Source of the DNA: CAZKWG01 sp964615375 | Lineage (GTDB): Bacteria > Myxococcota_A > UBA796 > CAZKWG01 | Direction: 5' to 3' | DNA: 64,000 bases | Assembly (NCBI GenBank): GCA_964615375.1 | Contig: CAZTOW010000006.1 | Coordinates: forward strand, 220,016 to 284,015 | Part shown: positions 1 through 7,593 of the stretch, piece after piece | Position numbering within the stretch: position 1 is the stretch's first letter | Layout: every line of letters begins with the position of its first letter | Translations under genes and position numbers: made by a program | Notes under the pieces: model-generated | The model's input: only the letters and a program-made list of their open reading frames with translations | What the model was told of the DNA's origin: nothing | Databases searched by the model: none

Positions 1-2
1 GC

Positions 3-1760
3 GGGCTCGAGGTCTACGAGGCGCGCTCCTTCGACGTGCGCTACACGGGCGACCCCGACACCCCCGCCATCGAGACCGGCGCGGCCACCGTCACCGTGGA
101 CGGCCAGAGCGCCGTGGTGGAGCTGATCGCCGTGGTCGGCGACCCCGATCTGGGCGACGCGAGCTGGGAGGAGGACGCCTGGGGCCTGCGCGCCACCGTG
201 GCCCTGCCCTCGGCCCCCTACCCCTACGGCGACGCCGCCTACGACGACCCGAGCGTGCTGATCTTCGCGCCCGCCGCCCTCTCCGACCAGGGAGAGGTGG
301 GCGTGGTCACCCACATCCATGGGCACAACGCCACGCTGGCCGAGGTGGTCGCCGCCCAGTACCTGGTCGAGCAGCACGCGCTCTCCGGGCGAGACGCGGT
401 GCTCGTCGTGCCGCAGGGGCCGGAGGAGGCCTCCAGCGGCGACTTCGGGCGCCTCATGCAGCCCGGGGCGCATGCGGCGCTGGTGCGGGACGCGCTCTCG
501 GTGATGTACCGGGACGGCGTGCTGCTGCGGCCGAGCGCGGGGGCGCAGGTGATCACGGCGCACTCGGGCGGCTACTACTGCACGGCGACGATCCTGGAGG
601 ATCGCGGCGCGGAGATCGACGCGGTCCACCTCTTCGACGCGCTCTACGGCTTCGAGTGGACCTACCAGGACTATGTGGAGGGCGGCGGCGTCTTCCGCTC
701 GGTCTACACGGCCAGCGGGGGCACGGACGACGACAACGTGGCGCTGGCCGCGGACCTGGAGGCCGCCGGCTACACGGTGGGGACCGCCTTCGACGACGAG
801 AGCCTGGAGGCGACGGACCTGAGCATCGGCTACTCCAGCGCGAGCCACTCCGGCTGCGTGAGCGAGGGCCGGGCCTACGCCCGCTGGCTGGCCCGGAGCG
901 GGCTCCCGCGCTCCCCCTACGCGCCACCCGAGCTCCTGGCGGTCACCTCCGACGGCAGCAGCGCCACCGTGACCTGGCGCCACGATCGCGCGCCCGGCTC
1001 GCCCACGATCCTGGTGGAGGGCTCCACCGACGGGCAGAGCTGGGAGACGCTCACGCAGGCGGACGACGCCGCGGGGGCGGGGGCGGGCACGGTCTCCATC
1101 GCGCCGCGCCCCTACGTGCGGATCCGGCAATTGAGCCCGGATCTGGGGACGTCCGCGCCCTCCGACGTCTACGGGGCGACCGGGGCGAGCTGGCTGGTGG
1201 TGGACGGCTTCGACCGTGTCCTGGGCGGGAGCTGGACGGAGCCCACCCACGACTTCGCCGCGCGCCTGGGCGTGGCGCTGGGTCAGGGCTTCTCGGCGGC
1301 CAGCAACGAGGCCGTGATCCGCGGAGACGTCTCCCTCAGCGACTACGCGGGCGTGCTGTGGATGCTGGGCGACGAGTCGAGCGGTGACACGACCTTCGAC
1401 GCCACGGAGCGCGCGCTGATCTCGGCCTACGTCGCGGCGGGCGGGAAGCTGATCGTGAGCGGCTCGGAGCTGGGCTACGCCACGGACCCGACCTGGCTCT
1501 ACGAGGCGCTGCGCGCCACCTACGTCTCTGACGACGCCGAGAGCGCCGTGGCCGGGAGCTGGAGCTTCGGGGTGGTCTACGCGGAGGACTACCCGGACGT
1601 GCTGTCTGGCGAGGAGACCATCTGGAGCTACGACACCGGGGGCGCGGCGGCGGTGATCGCCTCGCGGCGGGTGATCGCGGTGGGCTTCGGGCTGGAGACC
1701 ATGGACGACGCGACGCTGGCGGGCGCGCTGGCGGAGCTGATGAGCTGGCTCACCGGGTAG
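3..1760 (+). CDS. Secreted esterase-like multidomain protein, 5' end cut by window
   Basis: The frame is open from the first bases of the window, so the true start lies upstream; 585 residues are visible. The first ~290 resemble an alpha/beta-hydrolase of the esterase/PHB-depolymerase type: a His-rich VVTHIHGHN strand near residue 100, and AHSGGYYC, a possible serine nucleophile elbow of GxSxG-like shape with the small residues shifted. A fibronectin-III-like stretch follows (roughly residues 300-390, strand pattern ATVTWRHDR). The last ~190 residues look like a GATase/ThuA-like Rossmann fold (SWLVVDGFDRVLGG, AGGKLIVSGSE). No catalytic triad can be assigned with certainty. Secretion is inferred from the domain style only, because the N-terminus is missing. 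It reads toward the sulfur operon but is separated from it by a 163-bp regulatory gap. Confidence 0.6.
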   Translation, partial: GLEVYEARSFDVRYTGDPDTPAIETGAATVTVDGQSAVVELIAVVGDPDLGDASWEEDAWGLRATVALPSAPYPYGDAAYDDPSVLIFAPAALSDQGEVGVVTHIHGHNATLAEVVAAQYLVEQHALSGRDAVLVVPQGPEEASSGDFGRLMQPGAHAALVRDALSVMYRDGVLLRPSAGAQVITAHSGGYYCTATILEDRGAEIDAVHLFDALYGFEWTYQDYVEGGGVFRSVYTASGGTDDDNVALAADLEAAGYTVGTAFDDESLEATDLSIGYSSASHSGCVSEGRAYARWLARSGLPRSPYAPPELLAVTSDGSSATVTWRHDRAPGSPTILVEGSTDGQSWETLTQADDAAGAGAGTVSIAPRPYVRIRQLSPDLGTSAPSDVYGATGASWLVVDGFDRVLGGSWTEPTHDFAARLGVALGQGFSAASNEAVIRGDVSLSDYAGVLWMLGDESSGDTTFDATERALISAYVAAGGKLIVSGSELGYATDPTWLYEALRATYVSDDAESAVAGSWSFGVVYAEDYPDVLSGEETIWSYDTGGAAAVIASRRVIAVGFGLETMDDATLAGALAELMSWLTG

Positions 1761-1764
1761 CAGA

Positions 1765-1786
1765 ACGTCGCGACGTGTCGCGACGT
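1765..1786. promoter_or_regulatory. Perfect inverted repeat, candidate activator site for the tauE operon
   Basis: Ten-base arms ACGTCGCGAC and GTCGCGACGT are separated by GT. The site also reads as two palindromic GTCGCGAC boxes 10 bp apart, one helical turn. It lies 5 bp after the preceding stop codon and is centred about 107 bp upstream of the -24 element of the sigma-54 promoter at 1881. That position suits an enhancer for a sigma-54 activator. No T-tract follows, so a terminator is less likely. Confidence 0.55.
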
Positions 1787-1880
1787 CTTGAAACCTGCGG
1801 AGAGGCACCCTGGATGGCGAATCGAGTTTAGGATAGGGGGGAAGGAGCAACAACGCGGGTCGTCCTCCCAGCCGGCTCGC

Positions 1881-1896
1881 TGGCACAGGGTTTGCA
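1881..1896 (+). promoter_or_regulatory. Sigma-54 promoter of the tauE-yeeE operon
   Basis: TGGCACAGGGTTTGCA carries the invariant GG (1882-1883) and GC (1894-1895) with exactly 10 bases between them, and matches the consensus TGGCAC-N5-TTGCA in full. Transcription should begin near 1907. The ATG at 1924 follows with GGAGG at about 1915-1919, so the 5' leader is short. Confidence 0.8.
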
Positions 1897-1923
1897 AAGG
1901 AGCGTGGAGAACCTGGAGGTTCC

Positions 1924-2661
1924 ATGCTCCCGCTCGCGCTCGCGCTCTCCGTCCTGATCGGCGTCACCCTCGGCCTGCTGGGCGGGGGCGGCTCCATCCT
2001 CACCACCCCCATCCTCATCTACGTGCTCAAGATGGAGACCAAGGAGGCCATCGCGACCTCGCTGCTGGTGGTGGGCGTGACCAGCCTGGCCGGGCTGGTG
2101 CCTCACGCCCGCGCGGGCAACGTCGCCTGGCGCACGGGGCTCATCTTCGGCGCGGCCGGGATGGTAGGGGCGGCGCTGGGCGGGGTGGTGGCGGGCTATG
2201 TGCCGGCCGACGCGCTCATGGTGCTCTTCGCGATCATGATGGTGGCGACGGCGCTGGCCATGTTCCGGGGGCGCAAGACCCCCACCAAGGCGCCCACCAG
2301 CCTGAAGCCGGCGAAGATCGTGCTGGACGGCCTGGTCGTGGGCCTGGTGACCGGGCTGGTCGGCGCGGGCGGCGGCTTCCTGGTGGTGCCGGCGCTGACG
2401 CTGCTGGGCGGGCTGTCCATGCCGCTGGCGGTGGGAACCTCGCTCCTGGTCATCGCCATGAAGAGCTTCGCCGGCTTCGCCGGTCACCTGAGCCACGTCG
2501 AGGTGAACTTCGGCCTGGCCGCGATGATCTCGGCCGCGGCGGTCCTGGGCTCGGCGGTGGGCGGCGCGCTGGCCTCCAAGATCCCTCCTGAGGCCCTCCG
2601 CAAGGGCTTCGCCACCTTCGTCCTCGTGATGGCTGCCTTCATCCTGGTCCAGCAGGCCTGA
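1924..2661 (+). CDS. TauE/SafE family sulfite/sulfur-compound exporter
   Basis: This 245-residue membrane protein has the two-fold repeat of the TauE/SafE family: GLLGGGGSILTTPIL at about residue 17 and GLVGAGGGFLVVPAL at about residue 147, each opening a four-helix half. Family members move sulfite, sulfoacetate or other organosulfur anions across the inner membrane. The ATG at 1924 is set by GGAGG seven bases upstream and by the sigma-54 promoter just before it. It leads an operon with two YeeE/YedE proteins and a universal stress protein, a grouping typical of sulfide/persulfide detoxification islands. The exact substrate cannot be read from the sequence. Confidence 0.9.
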   Translation: MLPLALALSVLIGVTLGLLGGGGSILTTPILIYVLKMETKEAIATSLLVVGVTSLAGLVPHARAGNVAWRTGLIFGAAGMVGAALGGVVAGYVPADALMVLFAIMMVATALAMFRGRKTPTKAPTSLKPAKIVLDGLVVGLVTGLVGAGGGFLVVPALTLLGGLSMPLAVGTSLLVIAMKSFAGFAGHLSHVEVNFGLAAMISAAAVLGSAVGGALASKIPPEALRKGFATFVLVMAAFILVQQA

Positions 2662-2671
2662 GGAGAAACCC

Positions 2672-3106
2672 ATGTCCCCGAACTTCACCCCTCTCGCTTC
2701 CACCCTCGGCGGTGTGCTGATCGGACTCTCGGCCTCGCTCCTGCTGCTCTCGCAGAGCCGGATCGCAGGGATCAGCGGGATCGTCGGCGGGCTGCTCACC
2801 CCGAAGCCCGGCGACCTGGGCTGGCGGGCGGCCTTCGTCGCCGGCCTGATGCTGGCGGGCGTGACGGCCCTGAGCCTCTCGCCGGCCAGCCTGAGCGCCG
2901 AGACGGACCGCTCCACCGCGGCCCTGGTCATCGCCGGCCTGCTGGTGGGCTTCGGCACGCGGCTGGGGAACGGCTGCACCAGCGGACACGGCGTCTGCGG
3001 GCTCGCCCGCCGGAGCCCGCGCTCGCTGGTCAGCGTGCTGGCCTTCATGAGCGTCGGCTTCATGACCGCCTCGCTGCTCTCTCTGGTCTTCGGGAGGAAC
3101 GCATGA
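2672..3106 (+). CDS. YeeE/YedE family (sulfur transport) protein, first half
   Basis: A 144-residue membrane protein with about four helices and the hallmark GNGCTSGHGVCGLARRS near residues 97-115. In the family, the conserved cysteines form the thiosulfate/sulfur relay in the channel. Canonical YeeE is about twice this length; here it is split into two half-size partners, as in PmpA/PmpB. The start has AGGAGA upstream. Its stop overlaps the next gene by 4 bases (ATGA), so the two halves are probably translated together and assemble as a heteromer. It probably imports or exports a sulfur species such as thiosulfate. Confidence 0.88.
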   Translation: MSPNFTPLASTLGGVLIGLSASLLLLSQSRIAGISGIVGGLLTPKPGDLGWRAAFVAGLMLAGVTALSLSPASLSAETDRSTAALVIAGLLVGFGTRLGNGCTSGHGVCGLARRSPRSLVSVLAFMSVGFMTASLLSLVFGRNA

Positions 3107-3537
3107 GAGGGAACCTGATCGCGCTGCTGTCGGGCCTGCTCTTCGGAGGCGGGCTGGTCCTGGGCGGGATGACGCGCCCAGAGAAGGTGCTGAGCTTCCT
3201 GAACCTTCGCGGAGACTGGGATCCGTCCCTGGCCTTCGTGATGATGGGGGCGCTGGCCACGCACGGCCTGGCCTGGCTGCTGGTGCCCCGGATGCGGACC
3301 CCCTGGCTGGCGGAGCGCTGGTCGCTCCCCACCCGCCGGGACATCGACCTCCGCCTGGTGCTGGGCGCCGCGCTCTTCGGCGCGGGCTGGGGGCTGGGCG
3401 GCTACTGCCCGGGCCCCGCCCTCACCTCCCTGGTGACGGGCGCCATGCCCACCCTGATCTTCGTCGGCGCGATGCTGGGAGGGATGCTCCTGGAGCGTGC
3501 GCTGGACCGCTGGCTCGCCGCGCGCGCCAACTCTTGA
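3103..3537 (+). CDS. DUF6691/YeeE-YedE family protein, second half
   Basis: 144 residues with four predicted helices. The family features GGMTRPEKVLSFLNL (near residue 20) and GYCPGPALTSL (near residue 100) are present; the cysteine in GYCPGPA is the partner relay cysteine. It begins within the stop of the preceding gene (ATGA overlap), which implies translational coupling. It is probably the partner subunit of a two-piece sulfur-compound permease. The pairing is known for the family; the substrate is inferred. Confidence 0.86.
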   Translation: MRGNLIALLSGLLFGGGLVLGGMTRPEKVLSFLNLRGDWDPSLAFVMMGALATHGLAWLLVPRMRTPWLAERWSLPTRRDIDLRLVLGAALFGAGWGLGGYCPGPALTSLVTGAMPTLIFVGAMLGGMLLERALDRWLAARANS

Positions 3538-3549
3538 GGAGGACCGGAC

Positions 3550-4092
3550 ATGCGAATCCAACACATCCTCGTCCCTATCGACTTCAGCACCTGCTCTCTT
3601 CAGGTCGCCTCGGGCGCGGGAGAGCTCGCCGCCCAGACCGGCGCGCGGGTCACCCTCCTGCACGTCGCCGAGCTGCCCGAGGGCCTCGCCGCCCAGACCC
3701 CGGTTCAGCACGAGGGTCGCGAGATGAGCGCGCGGGCCTGGGCGGAGCACGGGGCGCTGGAGCGGATGGCCCCCTACGGCACGGCCGCCCGCGCGGGCGG
3801 CGCCACCACCCTCGAGCTGAGCGTGCAGGCGGGGCCGGTGGCCGAGACCATCCGCCGCGAGGCGGAGTCCCGGGGCGCCGACCTCATCCTGATGGGCACC
3901 CACGGCCGCACCGGGGTCGCCCGCGCGATGCTGGGCAGCGTCGCCGAGGAGGTCACGCGGCACGCCGACGTCCCGGTCATGCTGGTGCGCCGCCACCCGC
4001 GCCCGGAGTGCAAGGCTACCAGCTGCGCCTGGTGCCACGAGCGCACGGCCACGGTGGAGGAGGAGGATCTCCGGGCGGAGTCGTCCGGCTAG
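3550..4092 (+). CDS. Universal stress protein (UspA family) with Cys-rich tail
   Basis: 180 residues. It starts with the UspA beta strand HILVPIDFS and contains the ATP-binding signature GTHGRTGVARAMLGSVAE at about residues 117-134. The family binds ATP and modulates stress survival in the cytoplasm. The last ~30 residues are unusual: ECKATSCAWCHE puts three cysteines, including a CxxC, and a histidine in a tail that ordinary 140-150-residue USPs lack. In a sulfur operon this suggests a thiol or metal-sensing function, but that is inference. AGGAGG lies 9 bases before the ATG. Last gene of the tauE operon. Confidence 0.88.
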   Translation: MRIQHILVPIDFSTCSLQVASGAGELAAQTGARVTLLHVAELPEGLAAQTPVQHEGREMSARAWAEHGALERMAPYGTAARAGGATTLELSVQAGPVAETIRREAESRGADLILMGTHGRTGVARAMLGSVAEEVTRHADVPVMLVRRHPRPECKATSCAWCHERTATVEEEDLRAESSG

Positions 4093-4093
4093 A

Positions 4094-4477
4094 TCAGCTA
4101 GCCCAAACCCGCTGCCCGATCCCGAAGCCCAGCGCGGTCGCGCACAGGCAGGCGAGCAGCGTGGCGGCGGCGTAGGCGAGGGCCCGGCCGGGCGCGCCGT
4201 CCTGGGCGAGCCGCAGCGTGTCCAGGCTGAAGGCGGAGAACGTGGTGAAGCCGCCCAGGAAGCCCGTCCCCAGCACCGCGGCCAGGGTAGGTCCGTTGGC
4301 CGGCGAGGCGGAGGCGAGCGCGAAGAGCAGCCCCATCAGCCCGGAGCCGACCACGTTGACCGTAAACGTCCCGTAAGGCAGCGCCGGCCCGAGCCGGGCG
4401 GCCAGCCCGAGCGTGACCCCGTAGCGCGCGAGGCAGCCGAGCCCGCCGGCCAGGAAGATGGAGAGGAGCTTCGTCAC
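4094..4477 (-). CDS. crcB: Fluoride ion channel FluC/CrcB
   Basis: 127 residues, four helices, the normal family length. Family motifs are present: GGLGCLARYGVTLG near the N-terminus, the fluoride-lining NVVGSGLMGLL at about residue 40, and GFLGGFTTFSAFSLDTL at about residues 72-88 with the Phe-box phenylalanines and the sodium-site FTTFS. It forms a dual-topology homodimer that exports fluoride. The stop faces the universal stress protein stop 2 bases away. No fluoride riboswitch could be recognised in the short leader. The next gene starts divergently about 58 bases upstream. Confidence 0.93.
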   Translation of the reverse strand: MTKLLSIFLAGGLGCLARYGVTLGLAARLGPALPYGTFTVNVVGSGLMGLLFALASASPANGPTLAAVLGTGFLGGFTTFSAFSLDTLRLAQDGAPGRALAYAAATLLACLCATALGFGIGQRVWAS

Positions 4478-4534
4478 GACGGGAAGCTAACCCGGGGCGA
4501 CGCGGGGTCCGGTGTGGGGTTATCGCTCCATGCC

Positions 4535-5347
4535 ATGCCCTCCCCCGCCCCGGATCCCGCCCTCCAGGCCGACTGCGGACGCTGCGCCGCCCTGTGCTGT
4601 GTTGCCCCGCCCTTCGCCCGCTCGGCGGACTTCGCCCTGGACAAGCCCGCCGGCCAGCCCTGCCCCAACCTGGCCACGGACCTGCGCTGTCGTGTCCACG
4701 ACGAGCTCCGGCCTCGAGGCTTCGCCGGCTGCGCGGCCTTCGACTGCTTCGGCGCGGGCCAGCGGGCCACGCAGGCGATGAGCGGCCTCGACTGGCGGAG
4801 CTCACCTGAGCAGGCGAGCCGGATCTTCGCCGCGTTCCAGGTGCTCTATCAGCTCCACGGGCTGCTCTGGCACCTCGACGCGGCCCTGGCCCTGCCCTTG
4901 GAGCCGACGCTCGCGGGCCAAATCGCGGGGCTGCGGGCGAGGGTGGCGCCCCTGGCGGAGGGCTCGCCCGAGGCGCTCGGCGGACCGGACGTCCCGGGGC
5001 TGCGGGCGGAGGGGAGCGCGCTGCTGAGCGAGGCGAGCCAGCAGGCGCGGGCCGGGCTCCGACCGAAGACGAAGCTCCGGGCGGGGGGGATGCTGCTGGG
5101 GGCGAAGCTCCAGGGCGCGGATCTTGGTGGAGCGGATCTCTTCGGGGCCTGCCTCATCGGCGCGGACCTGCGCGAGGCCCGGCTCCAGCGGGCGGATCTC
5201 CGAGGGGCGGACCTCCGCGGGGCGGACCTGCGGGGCGCGGACCTGAGAGGGGCGTTGTTCCTCACCCAGGCGCAGCTCGAGAGCGCACGAGGCGACGACG
5301 CGACACGGCTCGACGAGGCGCTGCGGAGGCCGGAGCACTGGGGCTGA
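4535..5347 (+). CDS. Pentapeptide-repeat protein with Cys-rich N-terminal domain
   Basis: 270 residues from the ATG at 4535 (a GTG at 4514 is a longer alternative). Residues ~10-75 hold about nine cysteines, including CGRC, CC and the CFGAGQ box: ADCGRCAALCCV, PCPNL, RCRVHDELRPRGF, CAAFDCFGAGQ. This may be a metal-binding or zinc-ribbon-like module. The C-terminal ~70 residues are tandem pentapeptides of the A(D/N)LxG type (GADLFGACL, then five RADLRGADL units), which form a right-handed quadrilateral beta helix. Proteins with this two-part plan occur in actinobacteria and myxobacteria without a known function. Transcribed divergently from crcB. Confidence 0.8.
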   Translation: MPSPAPDPALQADCGRCAALCCVAPPFARSADFALDKPAGQPCPNLATDLRCRVHDELRPRGFAGCAAFDCFGAGQRATQAMSGLDWRSSPEQASRIFAAFQVLYQLHGLLWHLDAALALPLEPTLAGQIAGLRARVAPLAEGSPEALGGPDVPGLRAEGSALLSEASQQARAGLRPKTKLRAGGMLLGAKLQGADLGGADLFGACLIGADLREARLQRADLRGADLRGADLRGADLRGALFLTQAQLESARGDDATRLDEALRRPEHWG

Positions 5348-5379
5348 GACGCCGTCCCGTCGCCAGGACGCGGTTCCCA

Positions 5380-5778
5380 TCAAGGCGTCAACACGCTCAG
5401 CTTGTCGAAGTAGTCCCTGAAGAACCCCTGATCCCGCGTCAACAGTCGATCAGCCTGCCGGGCGGCATGTGCCCCGATGAGGAAGTCCGCGACCACCCGC
5501 GTCCGCTTGCCGCCGCGCTCACGGTAGCGCCGCCACATCGCCCCGGCGAGGTCCGCAGACGCGCGGGACGCCGGGTCGAATCGCACGCCGAGACGCTCCA
5601 GCGCCTCGGCCCCCGCAGGCTCGGGCAGCGCGCTGGTCACCTCGGCCCACACAGCGGCGCAGGCGACGACCGGCCCATCGCGCAGCGCGCCGCGAAGCGC
5701 TCTCGCCGAATCGGGTCCGTGCTCTGGATCGGCGAGAAACACGTCGAGCAGCACGCTGGTGTCGATCGCCGTGATCAC
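5380..5778 (-). CDS. PIN-domain toxin, VapC type
   Basis: 132 residues, typical VapC size. The four PIN acidic positions are visible: D6 (AIDTSVLLD), E46 (VWAEVTSAL), D98 (VVADFLIGAHA) and D116 (LTRDQGFFRDYF). Family members are magnesium-dependent ribonucleases that cut tRNA or rRNA. It overlaps the antitoxin gene upstream by 4 bases (ATGA). The pair sits downstream of the sigma-54 regulator gene on the same strand but has its own operator-like repeats. Confidence 0.9.
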   Translation of the reverse strand: MITAIDTSVLLDVFLADPEHGPDSARALRGALRDGPVVACAAVWAEVTSALPEPAGAEALERLGVRFDPASRASADLAGAMWRRYRERGGKRTRVVADFLIGAHAARQADRLLTRDQGFFRDYFDKLSVLTP

Positions 5779-6002
5779 TCGTCCGCCTCCCCGCGCAGGT
5801 CGCGCATCACCGCGTCGGAGCTGCGGCCGTCGCGAAACAGGCCGTACACCGCCGCCACCGGGTCGTCGACCTCGACGCGCTCGGCGATGATGCGCCCCTT
5901 CTCCTCGCGAAAGTCCAGCTCGACGCCGGTGGAGATGCCCAGACGGTCCCGGATTGGCTTGGGGATGGTGACCTGACCTTTGGAGGTGACGGTGGCCTTC
6001 AT
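5775..6002 (-). CDS. AbrB/SpoVT-type antitoxin (VapB-like)
   Basis: 75 residues from the ATG at 6002, giving MKATVTSKGQVTIPKPIRDRL, the standard N-terminus of swapped-hairpin AbrB DNA-binding domains. A longer ATG at 6047 would run through the inverted repeats that look like the operator, so it is rejected. The C-terminal ~30 residues (AVYGLFRDGRSSDAVMRDLR) should wrap and inhibit the PIN toxin. Antitoxin and toxin together are expected to repress their own promoter. Confidence 0.9.
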   Translation of the reverse strand: MKATVTSKGQVTIPKPIRDRLGISTGVELDFREEKGRIIAERVEVDDPVAAVYGLFRDGRSSDAVMRDLRGEADE

Positions 6003-6011
6003 GCTCGCCTC

Positions 6012-6037
6012 GTAAGGAATCTTACCCACTGAGTAAG
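6012..6037. promoter_or_regulatory. Triple half-site operator candidate of the vapBC-type pair
   Basis: Three GTAAG/CTTAC boxes lie in alternating orientation: GTAAG-GAAT-CTTAC-CCACTGA-GTAAG. Each neighbouring pair forms an inverted repeat. The set ends 10 bp before the antitoxin ATG and is AT-rich for this genome. That is the expected place for autorepression by an AbrB-type antitoxin/toxin complex. Confidence 0.6.
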
Positions 6038-6080
6038 AAACGAGCAAGGGCTCCGGCCGCGCAGCGCGAGGGGTCGAGCC

Positions 6081-7583
6081 CTATTCCTCCCCCCGATACC
6101 GCGCCCAGTCCACGTTGTGCTTCCTCAGCCGAGACCGCAGCGTGTGGGGGTTGACGCCCAGCAGCTTCGCGGCCCCGAACGGCCCCTCGATGCGCCCGTG
6201 CGTGCTCTTGACCGCCTCGATCAACGCCTCGCGCTCGTCGGGGGGGCGCTCGGCGCGGGGGGCGCGGGCGCCGGTGCCCAGGGCGGCGCCGACGTCGAGG
6301 CCGTGGCCGCCGCCCAGGATGGCGGCGCGCTCGATGACGGCGGCGAGCTCGCGCACGTTGCCCGGCCACTCGTAGGCGATGAGGGCGCGCTCGTCCTCGG
6401 GGGAGGTCTCCAGGGCGCGGCCGAAGAGGCGCTCGCCGGCGCGGGCGGCGAAGTGGCGGGCCAGGGCGGGGATGTCGCCGCGGCGCTCGCGCAGCGAGGG
6501 CAGGGAGATGGGGAACACGCTGACGCGGTACCACAGATCCTGGCGGAACTGGCCCTGGCTCACCATGCTGGCGACGTCGCGGTGGGTGGCGGCGACGATG
6601 CGCACGTCCACGGTGTGGCTCTGCTGGCCGCCGACGCGCTGGAAGCTGCCGTCCTGCAGCACGCGCAGGAGGCGGACCTGGGCGGCGGCGGGGAGCTCGC
6701 CCACCTCGTCCAGGAAGAGGGTGCCGCCGTCGGCGCGCTCGAACCAGCCCTTTCGCAGGTTGACGGCGCCCGTGAAGCTGCCGCGCTCGTGGCCGAAGAG
6801 CTCGCTGTCCACGAGCTCGGGCGGGATCGCCCCGCAGTTGACCCGCAGGAAGGGGCCGCGGGCGCGGCGGGAGCGGGCGTGGATGGCGCGGGCGACGACC
6901 TCCTTGCCCGAGCCGGTCTCGCCCAGGATGAGCACGGGGGCGTCGGTGGGGGCGACCTGATCGACGCGGGCCATGACGGCGGCGAGCCCGGACTCGGCGC
7001 CGACGATGGCGTCGGAGACGTCCTGGCGGGCCAGCCGGCTGAGCAGCGCGGCGCGGTCCTGCTCGGCGGCCTCGCGGAGGCGGTTGAGCTCGTGCAGGCG
7101 GCGATCGTTGGCCAGGGCGGCGGTGAAGGGCTCCAGCAGGGCGGACGCGGCGCGCAGGCCCTCCCCCCCGCCGAGACCCAGCAGGAGCACGCCCACCAGC
7201 GCGCCCTCCTCCAGCAGCGGCCCGAGGGTGACGGGGCCGGGGACGCCGTCAGGGACCAGCGCGCGGCCGAGGGGGTCCTGCTCGCGGGCGCGGAGGGCGG
7301 AGGGCTCCCCCAGGCGGGCCCAGCGCAGGAGCTCATCCTTGCGGGCGCCCTCCAGGTCCACGCGGGCGCCGAGCCCGTCCATCCAGGCCCCGCCGCCGGC
7401 GGAGGCCACGGTCTCCAACCGGCCGCGCGCCGGATCCCAGCGGCGGATCAGCAGGTGCTGGACGGCGAGCTGGGGGCGGAGGAGCTCCAGCAGCCCGCGG
7501 GCGGACTCCTCGATGTCCAGGTGGCGGCAGACCTCTCGCCAGACCTGGGCCAGCAGCTCGGGGGGGATCGCGGGGGTGCGCAC
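6081..7583 (-). CDS. Sigma-54-dependent activator (GAF-like, AAA+, Fis HTH)
   Basis: 500 residues from the GTG at 7583, chosen because AGGAGG (overlapping the cysA stop) sits 6 bases upstream. A GAF-like sensory domain occupies about residues 15-190. The AAA+ core has Walker A GETGSGKE (~220), GSFTGA (~267, a normal variant of the GAFTGA loop that contacts sigma-54), Walker B GGTLFLDEVGEL (~288) and the R-finger region. The C-terminal Fis-type helix-turn-helix is GAAKLLGVNPHTLRSRLRKH. It is the last gene of the sulfate-transporter operon, so it is probably the activator of the sigma-54 promoter that drives its own operon and of the similar porin promoter. The sensed signal is unknown. Confidence 0.92.
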   Translation of the reverse strand: MRTPAIPPELLAQVWREVCRHLDIEESARGLLELLRPQLAVQHLLIRRWDPARGRLETVASAGGGAWMDGLGARVDLEGARKDELLRWARLGEPSALRAREQDPLGRALVPDGVPGPVTLGPLLEEGALVGVLLLGLGGGEGLRAASALLEPFTAALANDRRLHELNRLREAAEQDRAALLSRLARQDVSDAIVGAESGLAAVMARVDQVAPTDAPVLILGETGSGKEVVARAIHARSRRARGPFLRVNCGAIPPELVDSELFGHERGSFTGAVNLRKGWFERADGGTLFLDEVGELPAAAQVRLLRVLQDGSFQRVGGQQSHTVDVRIVAATHRDVASMVSQGQFRQDLWYRVSVFPISLPSLRERRGDIPALARHFAARAGERLFGRALETSPEDERALIAYEWPGNVRELAAVIERAAILGGGHGLDVGAALGTGARAPRAERPPDEREALIEAVKSTHGRIEGPFGAAKLLGVNPHTLRSRLRKHNVDWARYRGEE

Positions 7584-7593
7584 GAGCGTCCTC

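Noticed and set aside
4478..4534. Fluoride riboswitch before crcB
   Set aside because: The leader is under 60 bases and lacks the conserved riboswitch core and pseudoknot sequences.
5775..6047. 90-residue form of the antitoxin
   Set aside because: The 15 extra residues come from the operator-like repeats and are not part of the AbrB family N-terminus.
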